From the NCBI RefSeq assembly GCF_040939455.1, contig NC_134109.1:38209501-38273500 (forward strand): a DNA stretch of 64,000 nucleotides. Direction: 5' to 3'. The translations under genes and the position numbers were made by a program. Positions 44,736 to 56,696 of this stretch are shown piece by piece. Each line of letters opens with the position of its first letter. The stretch's first letter is position 1. The notes beneath the pieces are model-generated. The model was given only the letters and a program-made list of their open reading frames with translations. It did not search any database and was not told where the DNA came from. Source of the DNA: Microcebus murinus (Eukaryota > Chordata > Mammalia > Primates > Cheirogaleidae).

Positions 44736-46354
44736 AGACGAACAGACATAACGAATTCCCAGACACATAGACTTGGCAATGACTGCTTCATCCCTGAAAG
44801 GTTGCTTTGCACTAAGCGCTTCTGACACTAATGTTCATGCTTAAGCAAACACATTACGGAGACAGAAGAATGGCTCTGTCAGCCTTCCCCGGCCACGCAG
44901 CACAATGGGCGCTGCAGCTGCCCTGGGTCTCATTAAAACAGGGGCAGGGAGGAACAGTCCTGGAGACGCACGCGGGGATTCGCAGCTTCCCAGCCCCTTG
45001 CTTACACCTCACACGCAATCAGCATCAAACAGCCCACTTCAGGAAGTTCCTAAGGAGAGAGTGAAAACCTTACTAGTTATTATTAATAAGCCTGAAATAT
45101 TTGTGTCTTGGGATGCCATTCTGTTTCTCTTTTGTTCTTTTTTGTTTGCATGAAAATACTCAACATTTGCAAAAAGAGGACTGTTGGAGAATCAGATGAT
45201 TTCTAGAGAGAGCTATGTTTGGGACCATTTCTTAATCTTTTCCACCTTAGCTGGTTCCGTGGAGTGTCTGTGTTCACATTAGCATTTCTGTCTGGGGCTA
45301 TGAATTATGCTGTCAAAAGGAGTTTCAAGCTGGGTTTGTTACCTGGATACCCACAAATATGCATGGTCTGTTTGTATAAATCTGAAAAACCTTCCTTGTC
45401 CTTAGGAAACCAGGCCATTCTGCATATTAGGAAGGGGACAGTGAATCCAGGCTTCCGTTGGTGCTCTGGGCTCTGGTTCGGGGAACAGTGCCTGGATAAA
45501 TAACAGCAGAAAGAGCCCAGAGCCCATTCTTGACTGGGGTGGTTGTATTCCATTCACAAGGAGGTAGAGTCCTCTGGCAGGGGTGAGCATGCCATCAGAC
45601 ATCCCTAAAGGCAAGCTTAAGACCACATACGTCCCATCTGCTCACAATCATAGCAGTCACTATTAAAAATCTCCTCCACATGGTGCACAATATGCAACTA
45701 AACAGTCCAGCTGTTAAAGTATAGGCCAGAAGCGGGGGCCCAGGGCAAAGCAGACGCTGGAGGGATGACAGAATTCTGGGGCTCAAATCCTGGACCATCT
45801 GCACCCAGAAAGAGCCCCCCCCCGCCCCCCGCCAGATCCTGCTGAAAGTTGGTTCAGCCGTTCTTCTTTCATCAGGTCAGACTCAAGCACTTGCATCTGG
45901 CAACTTTCCCCATGTGGCATTCTCACTCTTTTCATAGCCCACCTCCCCGCAAACCCACAGCCCAACCTGGGGAAGCCCACGGGGAGTCAGGGTGATCACA
46001 GCAAACTCAGGCCTCTGGAGGCACCATGCCCAGCAGTGTCCTCATGAAGAAGCCGCCCCTGGTGGCTTCTTGTCCGCAGATGCACTCCCCAAGCAGTGTT
46101 GTCAATTTCCATCACCCAAACCCCTCGGGGCCAAGCCACCGAGATTGGCTCACACAAAAGAGAGGGGAAGAAAGACAGCCCACGCTGACAGGGCCAGCTG
46201 TGCAAGCATCATTGCTTTGCTTCTGGTGCTGGGCAGATGTGCTGCTGCCATCACTCCTGCTACTCATTTCCTATCACTCTCCTGGTAGCTCAGTTCTACC
46301 TAGTTCAAGGTATCTCGTGATGTGGCCCCTGGTCCACTTACAGGAGCATTATCC
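44736..46354. other. No gene recognised; one poly-C tract
   Basis: A dense C tract lies at 45815-45832 (GCCCCCCCCCGCCCCCCGCC). Several overlapping open frames of 65-121 residues on both strands (44831-46391) have no domain support and no consistent splice context. Confidence 0.4.
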
Positions 46355-46472
46355 AAGGGGCATGTTTAAAATGCAGGTTCAGAATCTCTGAGTGGGAGAC
46401 CCACACATCTGTTCTTTTAGTGCATATCTCAGATGATTCTCATACACATAAAAATCTGAGAGCCCCTGGAGT
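46355..46472 (+). mobile_element. MER5-like hAT fragment, sense
   Basis: TTTAAAATGCAGGTTCAGAA, TCTCTGAGTGGGAGACCCAC, GTGCATATCTCAGATGATTC and ATCTGAGAGCCCCTGG resemble the middle and end of MER5, an old non-autonomous hAT. Ends are eroded. Confidence 0.65.
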
Positions 46473-46529
46473 TTTTGGCCACTGGTCCTATGTATTTACA
46501 TTTTATTTTATTTGGACCTCAGGAGAATG

Positions 46530-46731
46530 GAATAGAGTCAATCAGTGCGCACACGCTGTCATCAGTAGGATTTGGTGATCCATCCATGTTGCTGTACGTA
46601 AATTTCCTTTACTACTTCTGGCTTGACTAGTAGCCGATCTTATTTATGTTTACTTTTGACTACAGCATTGCTTTATGAACAAACCCCAGGTTGTTTTCAA
46701 GACCTTGCTCTCTCTCTCTCTCTCTCTCTTT

Positions 46732-46783
<52 letters not shown>

Positions 46784-47960
46784 AGCACACATACCATGAT
46801 GAACAGCCTTTCCATGTAGTCTTATGACCTGCACCTTAGCATTTCCTTTGGCAAGTACTCAGGGCCAAGACTGCATCCTGGATCTCTCTGGGGACTGACA
46901 CATTGCTCTGCAGAATGGCTTCACCCGTTTCCACCCTGGTAACGGTGTGTCTTTGCTATACTTGATATTATCTAACCTTCCGTAAAGTAGTATCTCATTG
47001 ATGTTTTTATTTGCATCTCTCTGATTGCTAGTAATGTTGAATGTCTCTTCATATACTTATTGGCCATGCAGAGGTTTCTGCTTAAATATTTTGTCTATTT
47101 TCCTGTTGTTTTCCCTGCCTTTTTCTTATTGTTTTGCAGATTTCCTAGATCTAGATCCTTTGGTTTGGGATGTTAAGAACATCTTCTTCTAGTCTATCAC
47201 TTCCCAGTTGACCTTGTCTGCGGTATTTTTTTGTTGGAATAAACCATTAATTTTGTTTTGTAGACAAATTCATTGTTTTTCCCCCACCTTATGCTTTGTA
47301 TTTTTGGGGGGGTTTTCTTTAAGAAATAAGTCTCCACTCGAAAGTCACAGAGACAGTCTTACATATTTTTTTCCATTACTATAAAGTTTTACATTTAACA
47401 TTTGGACTTTTAATCCCCTTGGGGTTTCTTTTTTGCTTGTTTGAGGAGGAGCTGAATGCAGTCAATTTTTCCAACATAATCTGCTTGCTAATCTATTGCT
47501 TCCCCAGTGATTAGCAATGCTCCTCCCATCAAATACCAAGTTCCTATCTACAGCTAGGTCTATTTCTGGTTTCTCTATTCTGTTCCTTTGGTCAACTTGA
47601 CGTTTTTTTTCCTTTTATTAATCATGATTTTGTGATGTGCCTTATAATCTACCAAGGCAAATCTACTTTTTGCTTACCTTTTTAAAAATTAGCTGTTTGT
47701 GGATATTAATTCTTCTATATGAATTTTAAAATAGGTTGTCAAAGTCCCAAAAATTGGGTGTGAGCATTTTACTGGACTTGCATTGGATCTACAGTTTAGT
47801 TTGGGAATAACTAATATATTTAAAATGTTAAACTGTCCCACATAATCAATGCACCACTCCATTTATGCAGGTTTATGTCCACTATGGGAATTAAAATTTT
47901 CTAGAAAAAATGTCTTAGACATTATTATATTATTTCCTAGATAATTAAGAAATTTAAATT
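46530..47960 (-). mobile_element. Old L1 ORF2/3' region, antisense, ~1.4 kb
   Basis: Reversed L1 text: GATTTGGTGATCCATCCATG, GGCTTCACCCGTTTCCACCC, TATTTGCATCTCTCTGATTG, TTCATATACTTATTGGCCAT, TTTAGTCTATCACTTCCC-like text at 47190, TCCATTACTATAAAGTTTTA, TTTGGTCAACTTGACGTTTT and GCATTGGATCTACAGTTTAG. It covers part of the degenerate ORF2 and has a CT/CA microsatellite inside. No frame survives. Confidence 0.8.
46708..46780. repeat. (CT)n(CA)n compound microsatellite
   Basis: About 10 CT units (46708-46729), a TTTCT break, then about 23 CA units (46734-46780). Confidence 0.96.
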
Positions 47961-48317
47961 TTCCTTTCCCAATTCCTGTGGATCTCTCCATTGCTGACTA
48001 TTTGCTTGGACTTTTCCTCCACCCCCAGTCCTGTTTTCCCCTTGAGTTTTTGTAGTCTTTTGATTTCTTCCTGGCTTCAGCCCTCTCTACTCTTTGTCTT
48101 CAGTTCTGCCTCTTCATCTCATTCCCCTACCCTGCAGCTACCTGGTCCCTGGGTGTGACTGTTTAGATACTCTCCATTCAGAGTGCTTCAAAGATGTCAC
48201 ATAAAGCCATATGTGACATGTAGCCCAGGATATTAATGAGGCTTATGTCTAAGAATAGACTATAACTTATACGAGGGTAAAAATAGAACCACTGACCTGC
48301 TGACCCAGCTTTATTTA
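47961..48317. other. No feature recognised
   Basis: Pyrimidine-rich on the plus strand. Nothing recognised. Confidence 0.45.
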
Positions 48318-48353
48318 GGTCATGCAGGTGAAATTGGTCATGCAGGTGAATTG
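48318..48353 (+). repeat. 18-bp tandem duplication
   Basis: GGTCATGCAGGTGAAATT at 48318-48335 is followed directly by GGTCATGCAGGTGAATTG (one- to two-base difference at the end). It abuts the palindrome that starts at 48351. Confidence 0.93.
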
Positions 48354-48397
48354 TTCTAACTGATACACTTTGTTCCAAAGTGTATCAGTTAGAACAA
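48351..48397. repeat. Perfect inverted repeat, 22-bp arms, 3-nt spacer
   Basis: The left arm (48351-48372) starts TTGTTCTAACTGATACAC and ends CTTTG. The spacer is TTC. The right arm (48376-48397) starts CAAAG and ends GTATCAGTTAGAACAA. All 22 pairs match. The first outer pair (A48350/A48398) does not. The right arm runs on into an old interspersed repeat, so the left arm is probably a reversed copy of its edge. Confidence 0.98.
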
Positions 48398-48850
48398 AAA
48401 ATGTGGCTCCTAGAAATATAAAACTCAAATAACAGTAGCCTAAATAGTAAAGGCATTTATGATCTCACATAATAGGAAGCTGGGGGTGTATTTCCAGCGT
48501 TGGTACAACAGCTCAATATCATTTTGGCCTTTCTTTAGTCTTTCCTTCATAGTTGCAAGATGGTTGCCATGTTTCCAAATATAACATCCTCATTTTACAA
48601 AATTTAAAAAGTGAGGGGTTGGGAGCAGAGAAGGCTGAAGAGAGCTCTCTTATATTCTTTTTCTCCATCAGGGACAAAAATCTTTCCCAGAAGCCTCAAG
48701 AACACTTTTCTTTGTAGCTAATTAGCCAGAAAACAGGGCATAACTACTCTGATCCATTGCTAGTGAAGGGAATGGGATTGCCATGATTCATTTAGACCAA
48801 TTCATGATTTAGTCCCTGGGCTGGACATTTTGCCAACCAAACAAAACTCA
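48385..48850 (+). repeat. Diverged interspersed repeat (unnamed family, copy 5)
   Basis: GCATTTATGATCTCACATAA, GAAGCTGGGGGTGTATTTCC, GTTGCAAGATGGTTGCCATG, ATCTTTCCCAGAAGCCTCAA and GACCAATTCATGATTTAGTC appear in the order of the same family as 29783-30240. Confidence 0.6.
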
Positions 48851-49007
48851 ATATTCTGATAGCAAAGAACACATGTGGAATGGTGTTGGGTAGAAAATCA
48901 ACAAAAGTTCCTGGTGTGGATGGGAAGAGATTTGAACCAAGATCATCTGTGTACTTAAATTTTAGGGCCCTGAAATTTGGGGTTTCTCATTTATTTATTA
49001 AGCATAT

Positions 49008-49570
<563 letters not shown>

Positions 49571-50464
49571 AGCAGAAGCACAAAGTTGCCATGAAAGGGG
49601 AGGGGGTCTGTGGAACTAGAGGCAAGTGGCTGCAGCTCTGGAATCCAGTCCATTGAGCCCAAACAGCTAGATGGGACCAAGTGCACAACCTGCTTCCCAG
49701 CCCTAGGGGCAAACTTGTTCAGCTACTCCCCAGCAGAGATGACAAAGGCTCCAGGGGACACTGGATGGGTTTAAGGGCCCCATCTCTCCTCCCCTGCTGC
49801 AAGGTCATGACTCACAGACCTTTCCTTATACACCCAGATAGCATCTCTGAGGAAAGAAGCACAGGTCATCTTCAAGACTTAACATTTCTCTCCAAAGAAC
49901 TTATGTCCCTAAAGAAATATTCAAGGTTTGAAATGGGTGGATTGGGCAGAAATTAAGGTTCTTTCCACATTACTCAGTAGATGGAGTTTGTGAGGAAAGC
50001 CAGAGCAGATAACTAAAGATTAAATGTATTTTCATTGCAACTGAATGCTGTGTGAGTATATTTGACTTCCTCAAAATAACCTTACAAGGAAAGTACTATT
50101 ATTGACTCTGCACAAAGATAAACTTAGGCACATTAAAATTTTAAAGAGTCTGAGCAGACAGCAACTCACAAATTGGGCAGCTCCAGGCTGCTGGCAGTTT
50201 GGGGCTCCACCGAAGGGGCTCACAGGGAAGGCATTTTTTATAGGGTGAATGCAGAAGCAAGGCAAAGAAAATATTTGGTTAAAATGAGGCAATAGCCTTA
50301 TTCAGATCATTTCAGTGAAAAGTCCCCAGTTAGAGGTCAGCTAGCAGTTTCTGCTTCGTTGAGCTAGTTTCATTTTACCTTCACACTGAGTTGGGTTTCA
50401 GTTTGCTTATATAGGAACCCGAGGTGCTGGAGCCGTCTCAACTTAATGGTCTCTCAATTAATTA
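49571..50464. other. No gene or repeat recognised
   Basis: Unrecognised sequence. Frames of 73-91 residues on both strands lack domain support. Confidence 0.45.
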
Positions 50465-50625
50465 TTTTAACAACTCTATTTTGTAGACAAAGAAATTGAG
50501 GCTCCAATGAGATAAGTAACTTATCCAAGGTCACAAAGTTTACAAGTGGCTGGTCTTGAATTTGAACCCGACGTGACTTTAAAACCTCCATGTTTTTAGC
50601 CACTGCATGATATTACTTTACACGG
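50465..50625 (-). mobile_element. MIR SINE, antisense
   Basis: CAACTCTATTTTGTAGACAA, AGAAATTGAGGCTCCAATGA, AACTTATCCAAGGTCACAAA, TGAATTTGAACCCGACGTGA and TTTAGCCACTGCATGATATT are the reversed MIR. Confidence 0.9.
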
Positions 50626-50639
50626 TCGTAAGTGCAATA

Positions 50640-50735
50640 AAAAGTACAGATATACTTTCAGGAGTATGTAGAGGAGGAAAAGATGATTTCTAGAAAGTGA
50701 GGACCAAAGAAAGCCTCCTGGAAGAGGTAGTCCAT
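50640..50735 (-). mobile_element. L2 fragment, antisense
   Basis: GAGGACCAAAGAAAGCCTCCTGGAAGAGGTAG, in pieces, resembles the reversed L2 'GGGAAGGCCTCTCTGAGGAGGTGA'. Short. Confidence 0.45.
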
Positions 50736-52379
50736 CTTTTCATCAATGTTGTTCATGTTTTGCCCTTTAACACATAATGGTAGTTAATTGTCAGTGCTTG
50801 GCAACTAAACATCTGGATCACCTGTTTGTTTCTACTGTCTTCTTTCCCTTGTTTTTTTCAATTATGTGAACCTGTATTTTGGGATAATAGCAGACATTAT
50901 CTATACAAAGTTATAGAGACTTCAGTCGTGGAGACTTCAGATATCTTCTCTCCGAGAGGGTAAACCTTCCCCTCCTGCTGTACAGGCAGAACGGTGGCTG
51001 ATCATGTTAATCCAATTAGTGATCTGCTGAGTCAAGATTAAATTATAGCTCTTGTAAATCTCAGTCTTCCACCGGTTCATCTCTGACCTCCTGGATTTTC
51101 AACAAAGGCCCTATTGTATTCTGCAAAACCCCTCCCCCAGCCAAGACCAAACTCTAATCTCAGTCTCACAAGACAGCTAAAAAACTGCACTCTGCTTTTC
51201 AGAGACAAGTTTTCCACTGGCATTTAAAACCCCTGCTCTGAAGAACTGCGGCCTTAGCAAAAGTCCTCAGGTGAAAACAGGCTGTAATGCTTGACCAAAG
51301 CTGTGCCACCCCTCAGGAGCAGTCCTCAGCCAGACTTTGCATTGCATCTTGTCTTGCACTGGCATTCTCAGCTTCCTGCAAAGGCTCTGTAGGTAAAGGT
51401 GGCTGCAGACGCCAGCTCACCCTCTCAAGTTCCTCCTCTCCGTGCCTTAGCCCTTCCAGTTTTCCTTGCCTCAGCAGCTCTCAGCTTCCTTCCAGTAGAA
51501 AATTTCTGTGTTTTATTTGGCTTTTCCAATTATTTTAGTTGCGGGGAAGAGGTGGGGGGTCCCGCTCTGCTGAGAGCAAATCCATCCACCCAGAAGGGGA
51601 AGCAATTGAGATCGGAAGGGTGGATGGACTTGAATATGGCAAGTGACCTGTTCTAAGGAGCTGCAGTGATGTCCCTGTCTCCAAATCCAATGGTTTTTGT
51701 TTTTCCTTATCCTCAGCCTGGATGATCTTTCTGTATCATTTGGCTTCAGACTCTCCATTCGTTATCTTTTTTTTTCTTCCAGTCCTCCTTTAGTTTCCCC
51801 TCCCCTTTCCCGTTCATGCTTTGCTTTATCAGTGTAATACAAGATTCAGCCTCCATCCCCCTTCCACACATTCCTCCTTGTAAATCTGCACTGCTGGCTG
51901 TCAGCAGCCACCTCTGTGTGGATAATCCTGGCTCCGAGGCTAAGAGTCAAGGCACTCCAATCTCACGCTGCCAGCAGTTATGTTTGCTCACCTGGATGGC
52001 AGCAATTTGCAATCTCTTCCTGAAGAGAAAAAGGCACAAATGATCCTACAAGCGGGGCTGATATCTTCCTGAGAAAACAGAAATGCTGACGCTAAGAATG
52101 TGCAAGAGGCTTAGAGGTGGCACTGGCCTGCAGGGTTTTACATTTTAAAAGCAAAGAAGAGAGAGAAGTAGAGAGAAGAAAATTATGAAAATGTGATTCT
52201 GCAGTGATTGTGAGAGACTTACAATATAATCATCATAAGATGTGTAAAGATTTTGAAGAAAATTGTTAAAGGGGAAAAGTTTTATGATAAATGATAACAT
52301 GGAAATACTTTAAAATATAGATATTATAAAGATACTATTCCAAATGAGTAGGGAAAAGAAAGATTATTAGTAAATAGTG
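50736..52379. other. No gene or repeat recognised
   Basis: Includes a GC-richer part at 51240-51640. Overlapping 75-85-residue frames at 51287-52043 are serine/leucine-rich without a domain. No consistent splice sites. Confidence 0.4.
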
Positions 52380-53520
52380 TTCAGGTTAATTGGTTAGCCA
52401 TCTGGAAAAAAATAAAACTTTACCCAAACCTAATACTTTAAACCAAGATAAATTTCAAATAAATCAAATATTTAATAGTAAAAAATAAACCATAAATGTG
52501 TGAGGAAGAAGTCATAGGATATATATTTTTTTACAATCTTAGACCTGGAAAATCCTACTGAAAACAGAGAAGACATAAAATGAAAGGATTTTTAAAATAC
52601 CAATAGGAAAGTTAAAAGACAAAAAACTAGGGAAAACACACAACTAAAATCACAGATAAATCACTAGTTATCCTACTGTATACAGAACTCTTACAAATGA
52701 ATAAGGAAAAGACAAATAATATACTAGACAAAAAGGACTAAGGGTATGAACGGTTATAGGACAGAAAAGCAAAATTGCCCTTAAATATATGAATAGATTC
52801 TTAATCTCACTCATAATACGAGAAATAGAAATTCAAACTATACTGAGATACCATGTTCACCTGCCACATTAATAAAGGTTGGAAAAAAAAGGTTGCTAAC
52901 ACACTATATTAGCAAAGGTGTGAGGAAACAGGTACTTTTTACATTACTGAGAGGGTTTTTAGCAGATTCTGTCAAAATTAAAAATGCTCTTATCCTTGTA
53001 GCAAGCCTTTCCCATTCTAGGACATTATTCTTGATATAAATTTGCTGATATGTAAAGTAATACATTAATTGCAGCATTGTTTGTGACAGCAAAATTTGGA
53101 ACAACATAAATTTCCATCTATAAGAGGAACTGGTTAATTTGGGTATGCTTTATTCATACAATAGAGTATAATACAGTTGTAACAAAGAATAAGGTAGCTC
53201 TTTATACATTAATACAGAACATTTTGAAGATGTGTTGTTAAGTAAATATATCAAGATGCAGATCAATGTGTGTAGTATGCTACCCTTCCTGTAAAAAGAA
53301 TATTTATGTGTATGTATATATTTTAATATGTCTAAAATAACTCTGGATGAGTATATAAGAAACTAGAACTCGGTTTTCCCTAAAATGGTGAACTTAGTCA
53401 TTGAGAACAATGAGTGGGTCTGGGTAGGGGGAGAGTTCCCATTATATATCCTTTCGTACATCTGGATTTTAAACCACGTGACTATATTTTCTAATAGAAT
53501 AAATTAAACAACAAAACATC
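52380..53520 (+). mobile_element. Old L1 ORF2 end and 3' UTR, sense
   Basis: GGTTAGCCATCTGGAAAAAA, CCAAGATAAATTTCAAATAA, TGAATAGATTCTTAATCTCA, AGAAATTCAAACTATACTGA, GAGATACCATGTTCACCTGC, AATTGCAGCATTGTTTGTGA, TTGGAACAACATAAATTTCC and CATACAATAGAGTATAATAC are typical of the C-terminal end of L1 ORF2 and the following 3' part. The frame is destroyed by many stops. Confidence 0.9.
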
Positions 53521-54149
53521 TTTAGGAAACTAAACGTATTTTTAAAACTTCAGTGCCCTCAAATGGAAGGTTGTTTCCTAGAGAATGGATTTCACAAGGT
53601 GAAAAAGATAAGAGAGAACTTGGATGGCTTTTAAAGAACATAGTTTGAGAGTTTTCCCAATAGAGAATTAGGGTTTCAGATTATCAGTGTTTCCCCCTGT
53701 GCCTTGGTTATAAAAAGCTATTCTCCTTTGCTCGCTCACAGAGCCCCACATTTCCTGCCTCTCAGCTGTCTGCGCTTGCTGATGTCTGACCCAAACGACC
53801 TTTCTAGAGCGGACCCGGATGAGAGTAACACTACTGAGAAATGTCTGAAACTTCCCTTTGAAAGCTCAACGCTGCATAAGCTGCTGCTACTGAGTGAATG
53901 TGTGTACTTATGTGCCCGCTATTTGGTGTGTCTGTGCTGTTTCTTTTTTATGAGTTTTCTGAGAACTCAGTGGGTAAACATCAAAGGGCTCCTGTACATT
54001 TAACTCCCTTCTCAAATTGCTGCTTATTTTCCCCCAAGTTGTTAGATCCTGGAGATCTAGAACAGAGAGGATCATCCTTTTATTAATTCTGCTTTTGCTG
54101 TCTTTGATAAACCCCTCACCAGAACCTTCCTCATCCAGCATGGTTTTAG
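53521..54149. other. No gene recognised; TATA-like box at 53709
   Basis: Unrecognised sequence. A 99-residue frame at 53704-54003 begins close to the TATA-like motif but is not similar to any protein I recognise. Confidence 0.4.
53709..53717 (+). promoter_or_regulatory. TATA-box-like motif
   Basis: TATAAAAAG at 53709-53717, followed by CT- and GC-richer sequence. No transcript evidence in the sequence. Could be chance. Confidence 0.15.
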
Positions 54150-54306
54150 GGGTAGATACCTTTGTTCTAGTCTCAGCTCTCCACTAGTTAGCTTTGGGTC
54201 TGGTCTTGGTTCTAGTCTCAGTTCCACACTGCTAGCTAGGTTAACATCAAACAAGTCAATTAATATTTCTAGCACTCTTCTGTAAAGTTAGGAGATTGGA
54301 ATAGAG
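54150..54306 (+). mobile_element. MIR-like fragment, sense, host of hAT insertion
   Basis: TTGTTCTAGTCTCAGCTCTC, CACTAGTTAGCTTTGGGTCT, TTCTAGTCTCAGTTCCACAC, AACAAGTCAATTAATATTTC and CTGTAAAGTTAGGAGATTGG resemble a MIR whose early part is imperfectly duplicated. The hAT MITE lies at its 3' side. Confidence 0.55.
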
Positions 54307-54521
54307 CAGGGGTCCTCAAACTTTTTAAACAAGGGGCCAGTTCACTGTCCCTCAGACCGTTGGAGGGCCGTTGGAGAGTGCAGCGCACATGTGCACTACG
54401 GGCCCGGGACAAGTTGGCTGCTAAGCAGGACAGGCAGCGGCGGCAAAAACACCCGGTGGGCCCGGGTAAATGTCCTCGGTGGGCCACATGTGGCCTGCGG
54501 GCCGTAGTTTGAGGACCCCTG
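54307..54521. mobile_element. Young hAT MITE, 215 bp, perfect 8-bp target duplication
   Basis: Starts CAGGGGTCCTCAAACT and ends with its exact complement AGTTTGAGGACCCCTG, so the terminal inverted repeats are perfect over 16 bp. The exact 8-bp direct repeat GAATAGAG flanks it at 54299-54306 and 54522-54529, as expected for hAT transposases. The interior is GC- and CpG-rich (GCAGCGGCGGC; GGGCCCGGG), unlike the surrounding AT-rich DNA, with no transposase frame. It resembles the group of hAT elements spread among tetrapods by horizontal transfer (SPIN, OposCharlie1, hAT1). Which one, if any, is uncertain. Minus-strand frames through it are not genes. Confidence 0.93.
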
Positions 54522-54529
54522 GAATAGAG

Positions 54530-55429
54530 GGTCTTTAGGTTTTCCTCTGAAATTCTAGGATCGAGGGAAAAAATTCTGTCCTCTACCACACCTCTAAAGT
54601 AAATAAATTGACTTTTTTCTATTAAAAGTGGCAGCCATTATTCTATTAATAAAAGCTGAGGCATCCATGGAATAAGAACTTTCAATTTGCATAGGTAAAA
54701 TAATAGATAGTTCTAAGATATTAACGTACATGTCTACAGGACTTCAGAAAACCACAAAAAGGCAAGTAACAGAAGAGATCCAGTATCTGTAAAAATTTAG
54801 AGTATGATTGAAAGGTGGCCTTGTTAATCAAGTAGCTAACAGAGGAAAATAAACTATCAAACAGAAAGTTAGAGAAATAAACTCATAGCACATAATTGCC
54901 CCTTTGAAGAGAAAACTCAGAGCACAACTGCCCTTTGTTTTGTTTGATTAAACACCTGGGGCTCAATGTCTTCAAGCCTAACTTGTTATCTCAAAGAGTT
55001 TCCTTTTCACAGCCTTGAAGAGCCCTAAACGGACAACACTGTGCGTGCGAACTCCCCACTCCAGCTCTCTGCCCCGGTTCCGGCCAAAACCAGATTCCAA
55101 GGACGTTGATAAACTTGGCCTCATAGAGAAAATTAAAAAAAAAAAAATTAAAAAGCACACATAGCAGTTTCACAGCCATTTTTGCTATCAATTGGCTTTG
55201 ATTGCTTTTTTTTCTCTTTGCCCTCAAATAAAAACCCTAAACCTCCTATCCTCCACACTGACACTTTCCTTCTTTCGTGTTGTGCCCTTCCCACCTTTGG
55301 GAAGTAAAATAAACTTTCTTTCCTAAAACTATGCTATTCCTGGTGTGAGAATTCTTTCTCCAACCCATGCTATGAGCTCCTCCAGAGTCCCCATCCTAAC
55401 AATGGTTAAGTATTTCAAATCAATAGAAT
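54530..55429. other. No gene or repeat recognised
   Basis: Unrecognised sequence. Minus-strand frames of 60-78 residues at 54978-55227 lack domains. Confidence 0.45.
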
Positions 55430-56470
55430 ATGGACTATCTAGTTCAAATGTTAATGAGACAACTCATTAACAAGTCAGAGAAAAAAGTTAGATGCCCTAT
55501 CTCATGTCACACATCAAGTCAATTCCAGATGGCTTAAAAATATGTATGTAAAAAACAAAAGATGATAGAAAGGCACAGGTAAAAATATATATAATTTTGG
55601 AATTAGGAATACCTTTCTAAGTATGATTCAATAGTAGGAAACTATAGGGAAATTATTGAATATTGGCCATTTAAAACAAAACTTCTGTGTGTCTAAACTA
55701 CATACTCAAAGTTACAAAAAACTGAAAAAAATTCACAACATACACGACAGCTAAGGATTAATATTTTTGAATTATGAAGAACTCCTAGAAATCAACAAAA
55801 AGGTAAAATACAGTTAAAACATGGTCAGACAAGTTCCACAAAAAAAGGAGAAATGCAAGTGGCCAAATAAACATGAAAAATATTTCACCTCACTAGAAAT
55901 AAATGAAATGCCAACCACAATAAAAATGAATATACCTTTAACCTATAAAATTGAAAAAGTTTGAAAAGAATGATAATGACTAGTATTGAAGAGGGTGTGA
56001 AGATAATAGATATTTTCATACACTTTAAAAGGAATGCAAATTGATTTAAACTTTCTGGAGGGCAATTTGGCAAATTGACAAATTTTTAAATATACACACT
56101 CACAATTTAAATGTTCACATCTAAGAATTTACCCTAAGGAAACAGCAGGACAAATGCACAAAAATGCCTGTACAAGAATGTTCTTTAGTGTGTCATTTAT
56201 TCTAACTAACCATTGGCAAACCTAAATATTTGTTAAAGGGAAAAGAAAGCTATGCAATAATTTAAAAAGATGAACAGAGATGTCCTCAGCATATTAAGTG
56301 AAGCAAGAGATTATGTAATGGAATATACAGTATTATCAGATATACATATATTTTCTACATTTGTATTAAAAAAATCTGAATATCAAATTTTAATAACTAT
56401 CATCTCTGGATGTTTTGAATAATATTACTTTCTTGCTTATGCTTATTCGTATTTTCTGAATATTCAAAAA
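55430..56470 (+). mobile_element. Old L1 ORF2/3' region, sense, ~1 kb
   Basis: ATTCCAGATGGCTTAAAAAT, AGGAATACCTTTCTAAGTAT, ACTCCTAGAAATCAACAAAA, GCAAGTGGCCAAATAAACAT, TTTCACCTCACTAGAAATAA, TCTGGAGGGCAATTTGGCAA, AAGAATTTACCCTAAGGAAA and GAATGTTCTTTAGTGTGTCA follow the degenerate end of L1 ORF2. Second sense old L1 within 4 kb. It is not simply a continuation, since the same ORF2 region recurs. Confidence 0.9.
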
Positions 56471-56696
56471 TAATGAGCATTTATTATTTTTATCAAGAGA
56501 ATGAAACCATAAACTTTCCTTGCAAAACTCACAAATGATCCTCAGGGATGAAAAGAAAACAACTGTAGATGAGTGATGAAAATATTTCCATGACATGGTT
56601 TTTGTTACCATGGCAAAGTGAACATAGGAGTAATGTTTAAGACTAAACATCTGTGTCTGTCAAATGTCTCAGCAAGATTTGCTTCCTCTATTGCAG

